A program made the translations under genes and the position numbers. Below, in pieces: positions 1 through 11,703 of a stretch of 64,000 bases of DNA (position 1 is its first letter; each line of letters opens with the position of its first letter). Below the pieces are notes generated by a model. The model did not search any database. It saw nothing but the letters and a program-made list of their open reading frames with translations, and was not told where the DNA came from. Source of the stretch: Malaya genurostris (lineage: Eukaryota > Arthropoda > Insecta > Diptera > Culicidae); NCBI RefSeq assembly GCF_030247185.1, contig NC_080571.1:113701067-113765066 (forward strand), written 5' to 3'.

Positions 1-393
1 ACATTCTCCTCTTCGTCCGATTTGAAATGAGACTTTTACTTCCGGGAGAAAAGTAGAAAGCTCAGTACGGAATGCTTTGAAGTCGGAAATCATCACCGTC
101 ACTGGTGGCATAGATTGATGTTTCTTCCCAGAACGACAAGCGTCCATTTTGGGAATTTTTGAAGAATTTTCTTCTATGTCGCTACAATCGGATTCAGGAA
201 GAATCTCGTAAATATTGTTAGACGGCATAGAATCAACGGAAGGGAAATCCGTCCGTTGTCTTTTATTTTTACATTCAGATTCTATAAGATCGTGAATGTT
301 ATTAGAAAAATGTTGAATAACGGATTGTGATTTATTCCGTATTGAATTATTTTTAGCCTTAGGCTTGTTGCCTTTCCGGTTGGACGCAGGCAT
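1..393 (-). CDS. N-terminal part of a Jockey-like non-LTR retrotransposon ORF1 (partial at window edge)
   Basis: An open frame of 131 codons starts at the ATG whose complement is at 391-393 and runs off the left edge without a stop. The protein begins MPASNRKGNKPKAKNN, a basic, low-complexity N-terminus, then has an acidic patch (ESDCSDIEEN, about residues 74-83) and a GKKHQSMPP stretch. This style of start is what I recall for the nucleic-acid-binding first ORF of Jockey-clade elements in mosquitoes; the zinc knuckles expected further on would lie outside the window. The start is supported by an untranslated leader of about 267 bp and a plausible element 5' end at 660. No frameshift is seen, so this could be a relatively intact copy. 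Clade assignment is by resemblance only. Confidence 0.6.
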   Translation of the reverse strand, partial: MPASNRKGNKPKAKNNSIRNKSQSVIQHFSNNIHDLIESECKNKRQRTDFPSVDSMPSNNIYEILPESDCSDIEENSSKIPKMDACRSGKKHQSMPPVTVMISDFKAFRTELSTFLPEVKVSFQIGRRGEC

Positions 394-660
394 TTTTGAA
401 ATTAATGAAATTTTAAATTAAATTAACTAGGCTAAATTAGTCTTCGATTAGACTCCTAGCTAGCCTTAAAAAAGGCTGATTAATTTCTTAGTCACTCTAA
501 TATCACTCTTTGTATCACTTAGTCACTTAGTTAGTGATTCAGGTAGCCTTGAAAAAGACTGAAGCCTTGAATCAATGAAACTCTAGGTAGCCAGAAAAAA
601 AAAATTCCAGGAGCCAAGAGCTATACGCGTGCGGTGCGAACGACTGTTCAACACCGACTG
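394..660 (-). promoter_or_regulatory. 5' leader and presumed internal promoter of the Jockey-like element
   Basis: Read on the minus strand, the leader starts at 660 with CAGTCGGTGTTGAACAGTCG, preceded by TT, giving an initiator-like TTCAGTC at the transcription start. Jockey- and I-type elements carry such initiators at their first base. It is followed by a GC-rich patch (CACCGCACGCG), then an AT-rich leader up to the ATG. The exact 5' boundary is inferred from the initiator; no matching target-site duplication can be tested because the 3' end is outside the window. Confidence 0.45.
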
Positions 661-1013
661 AAGTCAAGAAATAGTGTTTTGAGGAACTCCACAGTAAAAG
701 TGATGAAAAAGGTATCATCAATAGTTGAACTAAAATTTTAGGTTTTGATTTTTTTTACTTTAACACAATCAAAATGTATTAATACTCATTCATCTGTAGT
801 TCCTGAAACGGAAGTCGCTTCGGATCAGGAATACTTTTCATTTGAATCTTAGTTTGTAAAAGTGTAGAAGATTTTTTTGCTGATACCATGAGTGACGAAC
901 GGTTATTACGCATGCGTACGGTTGTTCTTTGAAGGCTACATTTTCTTATGTAACTTTCGATCAAAGTTCAAGTAACCCAGTTGAATCACTCACCCAGCAA
1001 CAATCCACTGGTC
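661..1013. other. Intergenic, nothing recognised
   Basis: AT-rich sequence with a run of T near 749-757. The minus-strand open frame at 779-964 (61 codons) has no recognisable motif and is probably chance or part of the decayed upstream region of the neighbouring ORF1 relic. Confidence 0.4.
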
Positions 1014-1330
1014 ACGTGTCAATCTTACCACAAACCTGTTCACTACGGTAAACTTTGTGAGAAAATGAACAAAAAAAACATTTACGCTTAAGGACAACAA
1101 TACTTCTTCCACAAACACCCCCTCTTTTCACCATCCGCTAACTCCTGTTGTTCTGCGGCAGAGCTAAACAATATTCATGTTTGAAATTCCGAAAAAAAAA
1201 TAAATAAAACAAATTTTCAAGAAAAGTTCTAACAATGAAACTAACAACCAGTGCAGTAACAGCGACGACAAATCAAAGGACGATGGTGGGATTAGTGAAC
1301 CAATAGTAAAAGATAAAGAGAGTACGTTTC
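1014..1330 (+). pseudogene. Relic of a retrotransposon ORF1 (zinc-knuckle region and Ser/Thr/Pro linker)
   Basis: One frame from 1014 reads TCQSYHKPVHYGKLCEKMNK, closely matching the zinc knuckle of the ORF1 at 40448-41371 (TCQYCQKAVHYGKPCDKLDK). The second cysteine of the CX2CX4HX4C motif is replaced by tyrosine. A shifted frame about 15 codons later gives NNTSSTNTPSFHHPLTPVV, and near 1225 NSNNETNNQCSNSDDKSK, both resembling the low-complexity Ser/Thr/Asn tail of the same protein. Stops and frameshifts break it, so it is an old dead copy. Only the knuckle region is strong; outer limits are uncertain. Confidence 0.55.
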
Positions 1331-1583
1331 GTTATGAAGCGTTACATGCGTTACTTTTTAGCAAGTTATAAACGTTACGAAGTGTTACTTGCGTTACTTT
1401 TTTGTTATAAGCGTTACGAAGCTTTACATGCGTTGCTTTTTTGTAATTTATTGGCGTTACGAAGCGGTACTTGCGTTAATTTTGTGTAAGTCATAGGCGT
1501 TACGAAGTGTTACATGCGCTACTTTTTAGGAAGTTACTGACGTTACACGTGTTACTTTTTTGTGAATCATAGGCGTTACGATG
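1325..1583. repeat. Minisatellite, about 40-45 bp unit, roughly six units
   Basis: The core GGCGTTACGAAGTGTTAC followed by ATGCGTTACTTTTT and a short AT spacer recurs near 1337, 1371, 1411, 1452, 1496, 1540 and (partial) 1573. Units vary by small substitutions and by spacer length. It begins immediately after the decayed ORF1 tail. Confidence 0.75.
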
Positions 1584-2061
1584 TTATTTCACACGATTCA
1601 ACGGTTTCAATATTTTAAATGTTACCGACAGTCACGTACCCAAAGGATAAGGAGCTGCGGGACCCTGACACCTCCCGAAATCAGAAACAGAGACGAGAAA
1701 AATATTTGAGAAATATTATGGGGCTGTTGATCCTGTAGATTACACCGTGAGATAGAGATTTTGATAGTTACGTGATGATTCCACTACCGATAAAGCACGC
1801 AGCGGCAGGTCCTATGAAGCAGAACAGAGTCAAAACCACATAAAACGGAGGATGAAACCTGGGTAAAATATATGACAATAATACACGGGCCAAATTCCGA
1901 TTCTAGAAATGAGTCATGATTTCAGGAAAATAATATATTTTCATGTTATGATAATACACCATGATTAAAACTTCTCGGATCATGATCCATTTGAACTGCT
2001 TTCGTTGAAATTTAAACGTAACGCACTTGACGTTGTTAGGTATAACTTCAGACGTATTTCT
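1584..2061. other. Intergenic, nothing recognised
   Basis: No coding signal. The minus-strand open frame at 1903-2115 crosses into the repeat that follows and shows no motif. Confidence 0.4.
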
Positions 2062-2818
2062 GCTACGACAGTAATTTTTGCTACATAAATTTAGGCAAAG
2101 ACATAATATTAACAAGATATCCAGCTCTCACATTTCCCGAACAAATCATTGGCAACAACATTTTTTTGCGAGCATGGCGCCCTCAGGTGAGTCCCCATCG
2201 AATCTCGTACACAGAAGTAGGGGAGAGAAATGTCAAATTCGTGCGCGCCAAAATAGCACCACTGCGCACCCATACAATTGACATGATATGTTGAATGTGC
2301 GATGGCGTTGCTGAACTGAAGATTGATTTCGCTCCAAGCTGACAGGGTCTGATTTAGGTGTTATGGTGCAAAGCACGACGAACTTCTTTTAATCAGAATC
2401 ATTAACAATTAAAATGTTATGTTCTTGAAAAAAGACGACGAATAAAATAACGTGTTCACTTTTGATTGTGTGTTTTCCAGTTTTGATTTTGTGTTTCAGA
2501 ATTTAAACACTTAAATGAACTGCATGAAAAAACAAGTGTGAAACTCTATGTGGAGTTCTTGCAAATACCGAGGATCGATTTTGCCTTTTATGTTTTCAAT
2601 CGTTTGCAAAATCCTCTTATTCAAAATATTTAGGTGAATCAATACAACTTGTGTTGTTATATCTATGAAACAAATTAATCAAAGTGGTTGAACAAAATAT
2701 TTTTCAGATTTTCGTTAGATGGTGTTCCTAATTCACAATCGAATTAATTTTTTGGTTTAGGCTAGCTCTCGGTATATCATTCCAGCAACAACGGTCACAT
2801 CAAATATGTAAGAATGCA
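2062..2818. repeat. Direct repeat, copy 1 (carries a 267-bp insertion)
   Basis: 2062-2100 and 2368-2818 together match 4905-5352 over about 450 bp with scattered substitutions. Shared landmarks include GTGCAAAGCACGACGAACTT, a stretch around TTTCAGAATTTAAACACTTA, and GGTCACATCAAATATGTAAG near the right end. Similarity stops at about 2818. The family is not one I recognise. Confidence 0.7.
2101..2367. mobile_element. Short insertion (267 bp), unclassified, flanked by GCAAAG
   Basis: Present in direct-repeat copy 1 and absent from copy 2, where the flanks are contiguous (CATAAATTCAGTGCAAAGCA). GCAAAG is found on both sides (2095-2100 and 2368-2373) but once in the empty copy, which fits a 6-bp target-site duplication. 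The insert includes a GC-richer part around ATGGCGCCCTCAGGTGAGTC and no long frame. The ends (ACATAATA and the complement of TTATGGT) are at best weakly inverted, so the class is unknown. Confidence 0.45.
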
Positions 2819-2879
2819 TGATTTTGTTTTGATTGTGTTTTTTGCATGAATATTCTTCGGTGTTTCAGTTTTCATGACA

Positions 2880-3904
2880 TTATTTTAATGACCGTCGTTT
2901 TAAGCGGCAATTTGAGATTTTAATCACTCATTACTCTGTAATGTCTAAACTGCAAATCGGATCGAATTTGAATCTAAACGTGTGGCAATCGATTAAACAT
3001 TCCATGATATGTCGTAGTAAGTTCCACTTTAAAGTTTACAGTAAGTAAGTCGAAGTAAGTTACACTTTAGAGTTTACAGTAATTTAAGATACTTCCGGAG
3101 CCGGTATTCAGGAACCATCATAACTCAAACCGATTCGTATGGCTATATGACGAAAAAAATGCAATAGTTTTGAGTCAACTTTAAAGCTTTTCGGGATTGT
3201 CATCTTCTGTATCGGTTTGAATTTTAAAAACTTATCACCCTGTAACTTCAGAATCGGAAGTCAGAATTAGATAAAATTCACTAATTTTCTATGGGACCAT
3301 TAACCCCTTTAATTTGAATTATAGTTTTTGAAATTTGGCCTTTTTTTGAGGAAACGATTGAGTTTTGAGAAACGATTGGATACTGGAATCGGAATTCGAA
3401 AATCGGTGTAGCCGTAATCAGTTAAATTCACATTAGGAGCTGTATAGTTTACATTTGATTATAAATGTTTGAAAAACAGGTTAGACATCTTTGAGAAATC
3501 GTAGTGCAAATTAAAAAAAAGTGTCAAAACTTGTCACCAAGAAGTCTGTACGGAATTTAATGAGGAACGTTCGGAAGAAGGTGCGCCAGCTAGTCTACAA
3601 TGTCTAAGTAGCTAATGTTGAGAATAATATTCTGTTGCTGTAGTCTAATATTATCAGTATATCGAATTAAATTTGAATATCTAACACTTGTGAATTATTT
3701 ACAGTGAAATCAAAGTGCGTCCATACTTTTTGGGAGAGTCTTTATTCTGTTTTCAAGGTCAATTGTGACAGATACTGTCAAAAAACTGAAAATTTTGACA
3801 TAAAACTTCGTATAACTCAAAAAGTAAACATCCGATCTCAAAACCATTCAATAGCGTTCTGGGTAATGGTTTGATCAAAATCGGTCCAGCCATCTCTGAG
3901 ATCT
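2880..3904. repeat. Dispersed family DR ('ccggaagtcgga' family), fragmentary copy
   Basis: Holds pieces also seen in other copies: AATCACTCATTACTCTGTAA, CTGCAAATCGGATCGAATTT, a block around TGTGACAGATACTGTCAAAA (3766-3785), AAACTTCGTATAACTCAAAA, and AAAATCGGTCCAGCCATCTC (3878-3897). The right end abuts the start codon of the mariner frame, replacing its expected 5' terminal repeat. No protein-coding potential is seen. Confidence 0.6.
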
Positions 3905-4803
<899 letters not shown>

Positions 4804-4904
4804 AGGTAAAACGAGTTATAAATAAAAACGCGATATGCAACACTCCACTGTTTCTGCTGCGATTGTAATTTTTGCGTTATGTGTAAATTCAGGCGTTATG
4901 TGTG

Positions 4905-5352
4905 ATTTTTGCAACGATGGTAGTTTTTGCAACATAAATTCAGTGCAAAGCACGACGAACTTCTTTTAAACAGAATCATCAACAACTAAAATATTATGTT
5001 TTTGAAAAACGACGACGCCTAAAATAACGTGTTTACTTGCGTTCATTGTTCCAGTTTTGATTTTGTGTTTCAGAATTTAAACACTTAAATGAACTGCATG
5101 AAAAAAACACGTGTGAATCAAACCGCTTCAAAAGAAACTCTATGTCGTTTGCAAAAAAAATTTAAAATATTTAGGTGAATCAATATAGCTTGTGTTAATA
5201 TATCTATAACACAAATTAATCAAACTGGTTGAACAAAATATTTTTCTGATTTTCGTTTGGTGTTCCAAATTCACAATTGAATTTATTTTTTGGTTTACGC
5301 TAGCTCTCGGAATATTATTCTAGCAACAACGGTCACATCAAATATGTAAGAA
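4905..5352. repeat. Direct repeat, copy 2 (empty site)
   Basis: Matches 2062-2818 without the 267-bp insert. Just upstream, 4853-4945 has two further partial copies of a TTTTTGC-ACATAAATTCAG motif. Similarity ends at about 5352 (ATATGTAAGAAT). Confidence 0.7.
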
Positions 5353-7080
5353 TACATTCAAACAAAATGTAACATTGATGTTTGTCAAATGGAAAGCGTA
5401 GCCGTGCTTAGTCTCTTATGATGTTAGTTTTCGGTTCATTATCTTTATGTTTATGTTATGCTTAATTCTCTATCAGCCGATGGGTAAAACAACACGAATA
5501 ATAAATGAATATGCTTCAGGATCAAGGAAATATTTTCAATAATTGCTGCTTTTTGCCAGTACACAGTGGCTCAAAATCGTAATTTCACGCTCTTAATTGA
5601 TAACTCATAGGAACGTGGTTTTTGAGGTACAGTATCTTCAGCAAAGTTGATCAGAATGATAGACGCCATCTTTAGGAAAATTTTATTTATGTGATTAATC
5701 CCACTAAAAGTAAGATAAAAATATTATTTTAATTCAGGGCCGTGAATTAGGAATCCGGCAATAAGGTATCCCAGATCATTTGTTTTTTCGACTAATTGGG
5801 ACAATGAACGATTATCTCGCTTCTGACAACTAATAGAACTGTAATCTCTTCAGTATATTTTTAGTATTTGTGTAGACTTATAATTTACGACCATTTGATG
5901 CAGAATTAGTCTTGTGATTTAGTTAGACGGTTACTTCGGACAGATTTAGTTAGACGGTTACTTTGGACAAGTGTATTAAAGTTCCAAGATCTATTAGATG
6001 ATTGATAAAATACTTCTCACAGTATCTAGAGCTAGTGAGTATATGAAGTTCTGAGCATTCATAACTAGGAATGAGAATTGTTTTGAAGAGTGTCTTCGAC
6101 ACAGTTTGTGGACTACTTAGGAATAGACAAATTAAACATATATTTTCTTGGTGGCTCATATAAGCCACTAAAGTATGATTAAAAATTAGCTCTAGGTTCT
6201 GAAATCTGAAACATTCAATGTTCGATGTTCGAACTTCGAAAACAATGAATTTTTCCATACTGTTGGATATAAAGTTATGGGTATTTTCAGAACTGGTTTG
6301 GTGAGTAGATTTTTTCCGCCATCCAGGTTCCCGATTTCTGGATGCACTGAAAATAATGGATTAAAAACTTTGGAATGAACTTCGCGACGTCGTATGATTA
6401 CAAATATCGAAACATTTTTTTAAACTGAACGCAAAAATTGTTGCAGTACCGGATACTTAACTTATCTAGAACGTGTTTTAAATCGAACAGCAAAATGATA
6501 ACATAATGTGATATTAATTGAAAATTTGATGAATCGATATCATATTAGGATTTCAATCTTATGTTGCTATCATAACCAGATTTCAATTTGTTCTCATTTT
6601 GATGTTAGACTTTACTCGGGTAGTGTCTGCTTTTTGCCTTACCATTAATCTATTAAGCAATCTATCACATCACTTGAGACAGAGGGTTCAAAGTGATATC
6701 CGGGTAGAAAATTGGAGTTACGAGCTTTGAAAGAAATACCTACATTTCTCAAGTAACGCATTTTCGAACCATGATTAATTTTCATGGCAGAAGATTTATT
6801 GCCCATGGTTTCATGGGAAGTTCAAATGATTGGTTTCCTGATTTTCTAATCATGACAGCAGTAACGGATTTCTTTCCGTTTGATAATACATAAAATTGTA
6901 CTGGACGACCGAAAACGAAAAGTACGCAAGCAAGCCTTAGTTAAGCAAGATTCTGCAGATGAGCAAGATATCCTGCCGCTGAATCCCGCACATACTTATT
7001 TAGGGCTAGAAAGACGAGCGCAAGCGCACCTCGAGTACATGTTTGGTTGAATCTATTCTTGTATGCCAGAGAACAGAATG
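5353..7080. other. Intergenic, nothing firmly recognised
   Basis: AT-rich, with no frame showing a known motif. The longest, on the minus strand at 5950-6258 (102 codons), has scattered Cys/Phe/Ile and no domain I know. An 18-bp near-duplicate, TTAGTTAGACGGTTACTT, occurs at 5918-5935 and again at 5947-5964. Confidence 0.4.
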
Positions 7081-7401
7081 ATTACTCAACAATAGACTGA
7101 AGTCAGCACGAGTGTTTCGAAGCGGCCCGAGTAACCCTGAAGGCGTCTCAATGGAACGGAAAGATCACAATGTCGTTTTTCTGGGATCGACATATTATAC
7201 TTTTGGAGGACTACCTCAAATCAGAAACAATAATCCAGTATTAGCGTATATTAATGAAACGATTTAAGACCGAAATCGTTGTGGCTTTACATGACGCACA
7301 AGAATGGTTAAAATCAACGGTATAGGTTTAAATTACTTGGGCATCACCCTCGTTCACCTGATTTGGCTTCCTTGCACTATTATCTGCATTCAAACTTTAA
7401 T
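7081..7401 (+). pseudogene. Decayed mariner transposase relic
   Basis: In one frame near 7136, KASQWNGKITMSFFWDRHII continues LLEDYLKSETI, corresponding to the mariner block usually reading GKVMASVFWD followed by DYL-KG-TIN. The Asp of FWD is the second-domain core. About 100 bp later another frame gives LGHHPRSPDLASLHYYLHSN (7333-7395), matching the LPHPPYSPDLAPSDYxLFxN block with the third catalytic Asp changed to His. The interval between is shortened and contains stops. This is much older than mariners A-C in the window. Confidence 0.65.
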
Positions 7402-9752
7402 TTATCCCTGAGAAATTTAGGTGAGTTTCGTTTTGGAATTTCAGACCACTATTTCCGGTACCTGAATCCGAAACCAGTATAGCCAAAGTAAATTGATATG
7501 GCCATATACTAATATGACCTATAAATTTAGAAGATGTTTTCCGTTCTCCAAGAATCGGCTGTGCTACTCTATGCAGTGAATTGTCGTCATTTAAAGTAGG
7601 AATGTAATTGATTTCAGAATATATAGCATCACCACAAGTCTTGTTGATTGTTATGCTATATAAATATTTAGAAGGTCTTGGACATGTGATGCAGAAATAT
7701 CATGACAATAATCGTGAAGAAATATAATACAATATCCTTTTCTATGGCACAGTCACAAATTCTATTTGAATACTCCATAATGACAGTTCCAGTGGAAAAG
7801 TTTAAAGTGTTAAAAAGACCGGTAAAATGCACACCGAGAATTAAGTGCATAAGTAATCTTCAGTAACATTATTTTTTTATCTGAGAGTCCCTCCCGCAAA
7901 CGAAACCCTGGGTACGGGCCTGCTTCAGAGTGTCGTTGCCGAAACACTATTCTAGCATTTGCAATGTCGTCGCGCCATTGTAACCGTTTTTCACGAAAAA
8001 TTTATTACAAATTGACGAAAATTGAAATTTTGACATCGCTGAGTTGAACTGTTATGGTGTACTAGTAGTTTAATATGAAATGATTTACACTGACGAAAAG
8101 AAAAGCTAGTATCTGGTTACAAAAAACTTGTAGACTAATGACTTTTCATAGATCCTCACTTACTCATGGCCAGTAAATATTTTTCTGTCACCAACCCTAC
8201 ACACTAGATTTGTATTTATCTTTTACAATTTATATAGACACAAAAACTACGTAAGAGTTTTGCTATTCACTCGTGCAAAATAATATACAGGTTACATGAT
8301 GGAACGTTGACATTGATTAGGGTATAAAACTGAGAAAACCTGCTGTACGTACACGACATGGACGAATGAAAAGATAAACATATACAACTTTCTCAGCAGT
8401 GCAGCTTTATTGAAAATTTTTCTGTGGCATAGCGCACTTTTGCAGAGCATTGCAACTGTGGCATTATGATACATTATGTTAAAGGCAGTACCAACTCGCC
8501 ATTTCATCCCTAATTGCGACGTACAATCTAAAATAAAGCATAAGTAAAATAAGGATAATGTTTTTCTATGTACTCGCCCACTCGCAACATTCTATAAAAT
8601 ATATCTAAGTAACGATCAAGATTACCAAAATACCGCTTCAAATGAATTACTTTTTTTATTACGTTCAGTCAATCGATTGACGTCATACTACGCTTTAAAA
8701 ATATTATTTCTCATCAAGCTATCGAGTGTGATGCTTTGCAAACAACATTGAATCCGGTGGTCATGGTTCATGATAATGAAACTTTTTTTTTGCTGTCGCT
8801 GGCTTGGGCTTCAACTAAACACTAATGAATAAGAGCGTCATCTTCAAACGTTTGCGGGGTGTACTTCATGCTTGGGAGAACTTCCGTCTTATTAGACTTT
8901 TTTCACATGTGGGATACACCTGGTCATCGAAATGTCGAATAATAATACTAATAATTCATCGCTGCTTGACCTTCCTGTTCAACCTTACGGCAGCGGAGTC
9001 GGTCAGGCAAAAACACAAAACGATAATTCATGTATGCCTCTGTGACTAGATTCCGTTGTTTGTTTTTTCTATTGAATATCAATGTTCAAAATGGTAAAAG
9101 GAGCAATTAGAGATATAATAAAATATTACGTATCAGTTTTACGTGAAAAAACAGAAGGTAAATTATATTGGTTCGTGGAACAGAAGGTAAATTATATTTC
9201 CTTCTTGCTGGATGATGCCATGGGGCGAAAACGATAATTGACCTACATATCGCTCGTACTGAGATGAAATTGTACCGAGATGCTGTTCAATTGGGTTCAA
9301 AGTAGTTTAATTGCAAAAAAACGACTTATCCGGAAAGTTAAGGGCTTCAGTTTTACCTTATGGTAATTTTATCACAAATGTTCATTTCCTTTATTCCATT
9401 CATGAGACTTTTGAATTACGACCTTTTGTTGGGTACTTCATAAAGTTAATCAAATGTTTTGCTCAAGATTATCGAAGCTGTCTTAACAGTCTAGTGATTC
9501 TTTCTTTTAAAGCACTCATGCGACCAGTAGTGATATGTGAAATTATTTATCGTAGCGTGCTAAACGTGAAATTTGTATTGCAGCCTAATTTCTCAAGCAA
9601 TATCATCTTTCTGTTTGTTGTAGACTTCAGCTGGAAAAAGCTTCCAACCAACTGTTGACGGCATTGCATAGTTCCAAGAGACAAGTAAAACCCTAAAGGG
9701 TTTTTGGTTGTAATTATTCTATAATTCAATCCAGTGAAGCAATATCTAGATA
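7402..9752. other. Intergenic, nothing recognised
   Basis: No known motif in any frame. There is a short duplicated 19-mer, ACAGAAGGTAAATTATATT, at 9150-9168 and 9180-9198. The frames at 8292-8507 (minus) and 9311-9658 (plus, 115 codons) have low-complexity AT-driven composition and no identifiable domain. Confidence 0.4.
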
Positions 9753-11703
9753 CTAGCTGACCAGTCGAACTTCGTCTCGCTTGAAATTATTTTTTAAATT
9801 TAGCTTTCCTGACAGCAGAATTGTCAAACGGTAATGCTTCTTTCTATTATTTCACTGATTATTTAGCCCAAAATAAACGAATTACGACGAATTCGTATCC
9901 AACACATTAACTTCGGCCCGAAAAAGAAAGTTCAGACAAAATTATTGCAAACATGTTAAAAGGTTTTGTTACGGAAAAATTAAGTGAATGCACCGATCGC
10001 CATCTTATCCTTTGAGTCAGTGCATTGAAAGAGATTGTAGATCTCTCTTATGGGGCAATTTACCTTTTCAGAAAAACAGCCATTGTTGCAAACGCAAAAG
10101 TAGTTTTCTTAGCTGTCTTCGAGCAGAAATTCAAAACAGAAATATCAATTTGTTTGGCACATTTTTTCTGAATAAACTGATGTTTTCTTCGATTCATCAA
10201 ACAATAGTGGAGGAAACTGGCATTGAGTTTTCAACAATGGATGTTTCCCGGAGATTGTTTGTAGAACCTTAAACTAATTGTTTCGACATATGAAATGAGC
10301 GGTGGAGCAGAGATGACAAAGATGAATACTTGAAATTGATTCCGCAAATTTTCAAAAGCGACTTGTTGTTTGTCATTGTAAGGCTTAATTGTAGACTGAA
10401 GACCTTAAAAAATTTAATGGTAAATAATAATGGATTATCGGAAGGAATAAACCTGTTTTGAGCGGATGTCCATACGCTGCTTCACCGCTAGTCTGATGAT
10501 AATAATTAATCTTGTTTGATGAATGTTCGTAACATGACAATCACAGAATCAATTTCCGATTAACAATTTAGCGATGAAATAAGAAATTATTGAACATTCA
10601 AAAGTTCAAACTATCATTTTATTAAATTAAATTAAATTTCTAAATAATTGTGTCAATAGTCGTCTCATTAGTTGAGTCACCTCATCATTTTAATTAGTAC
10701 TCGATCTATAATTAACGAATGGCGTTGAGTTCGGCCTTGAGAGTCAATATCAGGAAGAATTATATGAAAGAATGTGCAATTTTTCTGTTCTTACGGAGTG
10801 AATATGAGGAGTGATTATACCAGTATTCTTCTTATCGTTCAAACCAATCCATGAATCAGTAGTAGTAATGGTTTTTGAATGCCTCGAATTCTCCTCCAGA
10901 TATGGTATTCGCGATTTGCATTTGGTAATTGGTCAAGTAATACAAAGTTCGAAAAATGGAATGATTTGGCTTAAGCAGCTTACAAATGTCATGATGTCAT
11001 AAGCAGCCTAAGCATCCTGTAATCCACCCTTAAATTTTTACTCGAAGCGACTGAAGGAACTTCAACATGCCAAATGAAAGAAAAATCTCTTTATTTGACC
11101 TCATTATTTCAGCAGCAAAATCCTGTCATTAATTCGTTTAAAAATCGTTCTATATGTTGACATGTTCAACTCACAATAGTCAACATTATTTATCCAACTG
11201 ATCACATTGTACACAATGCATCAGCTGGTAAACGATGTCAGAACTTTTGATCCTGATTACGATATATCAAGAACAGTCAAATGCGTTCCACCAGTCATTT
11301 GGCAAGCAATGATTGTGATACCCTATTCAGTACGTGTTTCAAAATAAAGAATCACATGCATGTAAAATCTCCACCCAAAACTACTCGTTGCGCGCCAAAA
11401 AATTTCCCAACGATCTAGTATTCTTTTCTTCAACGGCGAAATACTGAGCATCTTCTTGCGCGCCAAACACCAATTGTAGATCTAGCAATCATTGGCGACT
11501 TTTTCAGTGGAAAATTCCATTGTCCATACAAAATAACTTTATTGGTTTTTCCCACTTTTCCGGTAAGTTTTCCTAATTTTTTTGATGTACGAACCCGGTG
11601 GGGGTGAAAACTGATCAAACAAAAAAAAAGCATCTCAATCCGTCCATCCGTTCTTACGTGATGCGATTACAAAGAATGGTCTCTGCATTTTTATATATAT
11701 AGA
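9753..11703 (-). mobile_element. Helitron unit A (non-autonomous)
   Basis: On the minus strand the unit starts at 11703 with TCTATATATATAAAAATGCA and ends at 9753 with ...CTGGTCAGCTAG, the TC...CTRR termini of Helitrons. A short palindromic CGAAGTTCG lies about 20 bp before the 3' end. The base following CTAG is T (complement of 9752), fitting insertion between A and T. Internal blocks match units B-D: CGTAAGAACGGATGGACGGA near the 5' end, a TTGGCGCGCAA-type motif, and a 3'-proximal block at 9841-10040 resembling 14983-15135. No Rep or helicase frame is present, so it depends on enzymes supplied elsewhere. Confidence 0.75.

Noticed and set aside
9311..9658. 115-codon plus frame as a gene
   Set aside because: AT-driven composition, no motif, overlapping opposite-strand frame, no flanking gene signals.
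11430..11633. Similar small frames (about 65-70 codons) recurring in Helitron units on both strands, e.g. 13880-14098 and 18900-19190 on plus, 11430-11633 and 13927-14124 on minus
   Set aside because: They track the conserved 5' block of the Helitron, overlap on opposite strands, and are broken in some units by the A-run; shared descent explains them without coding.
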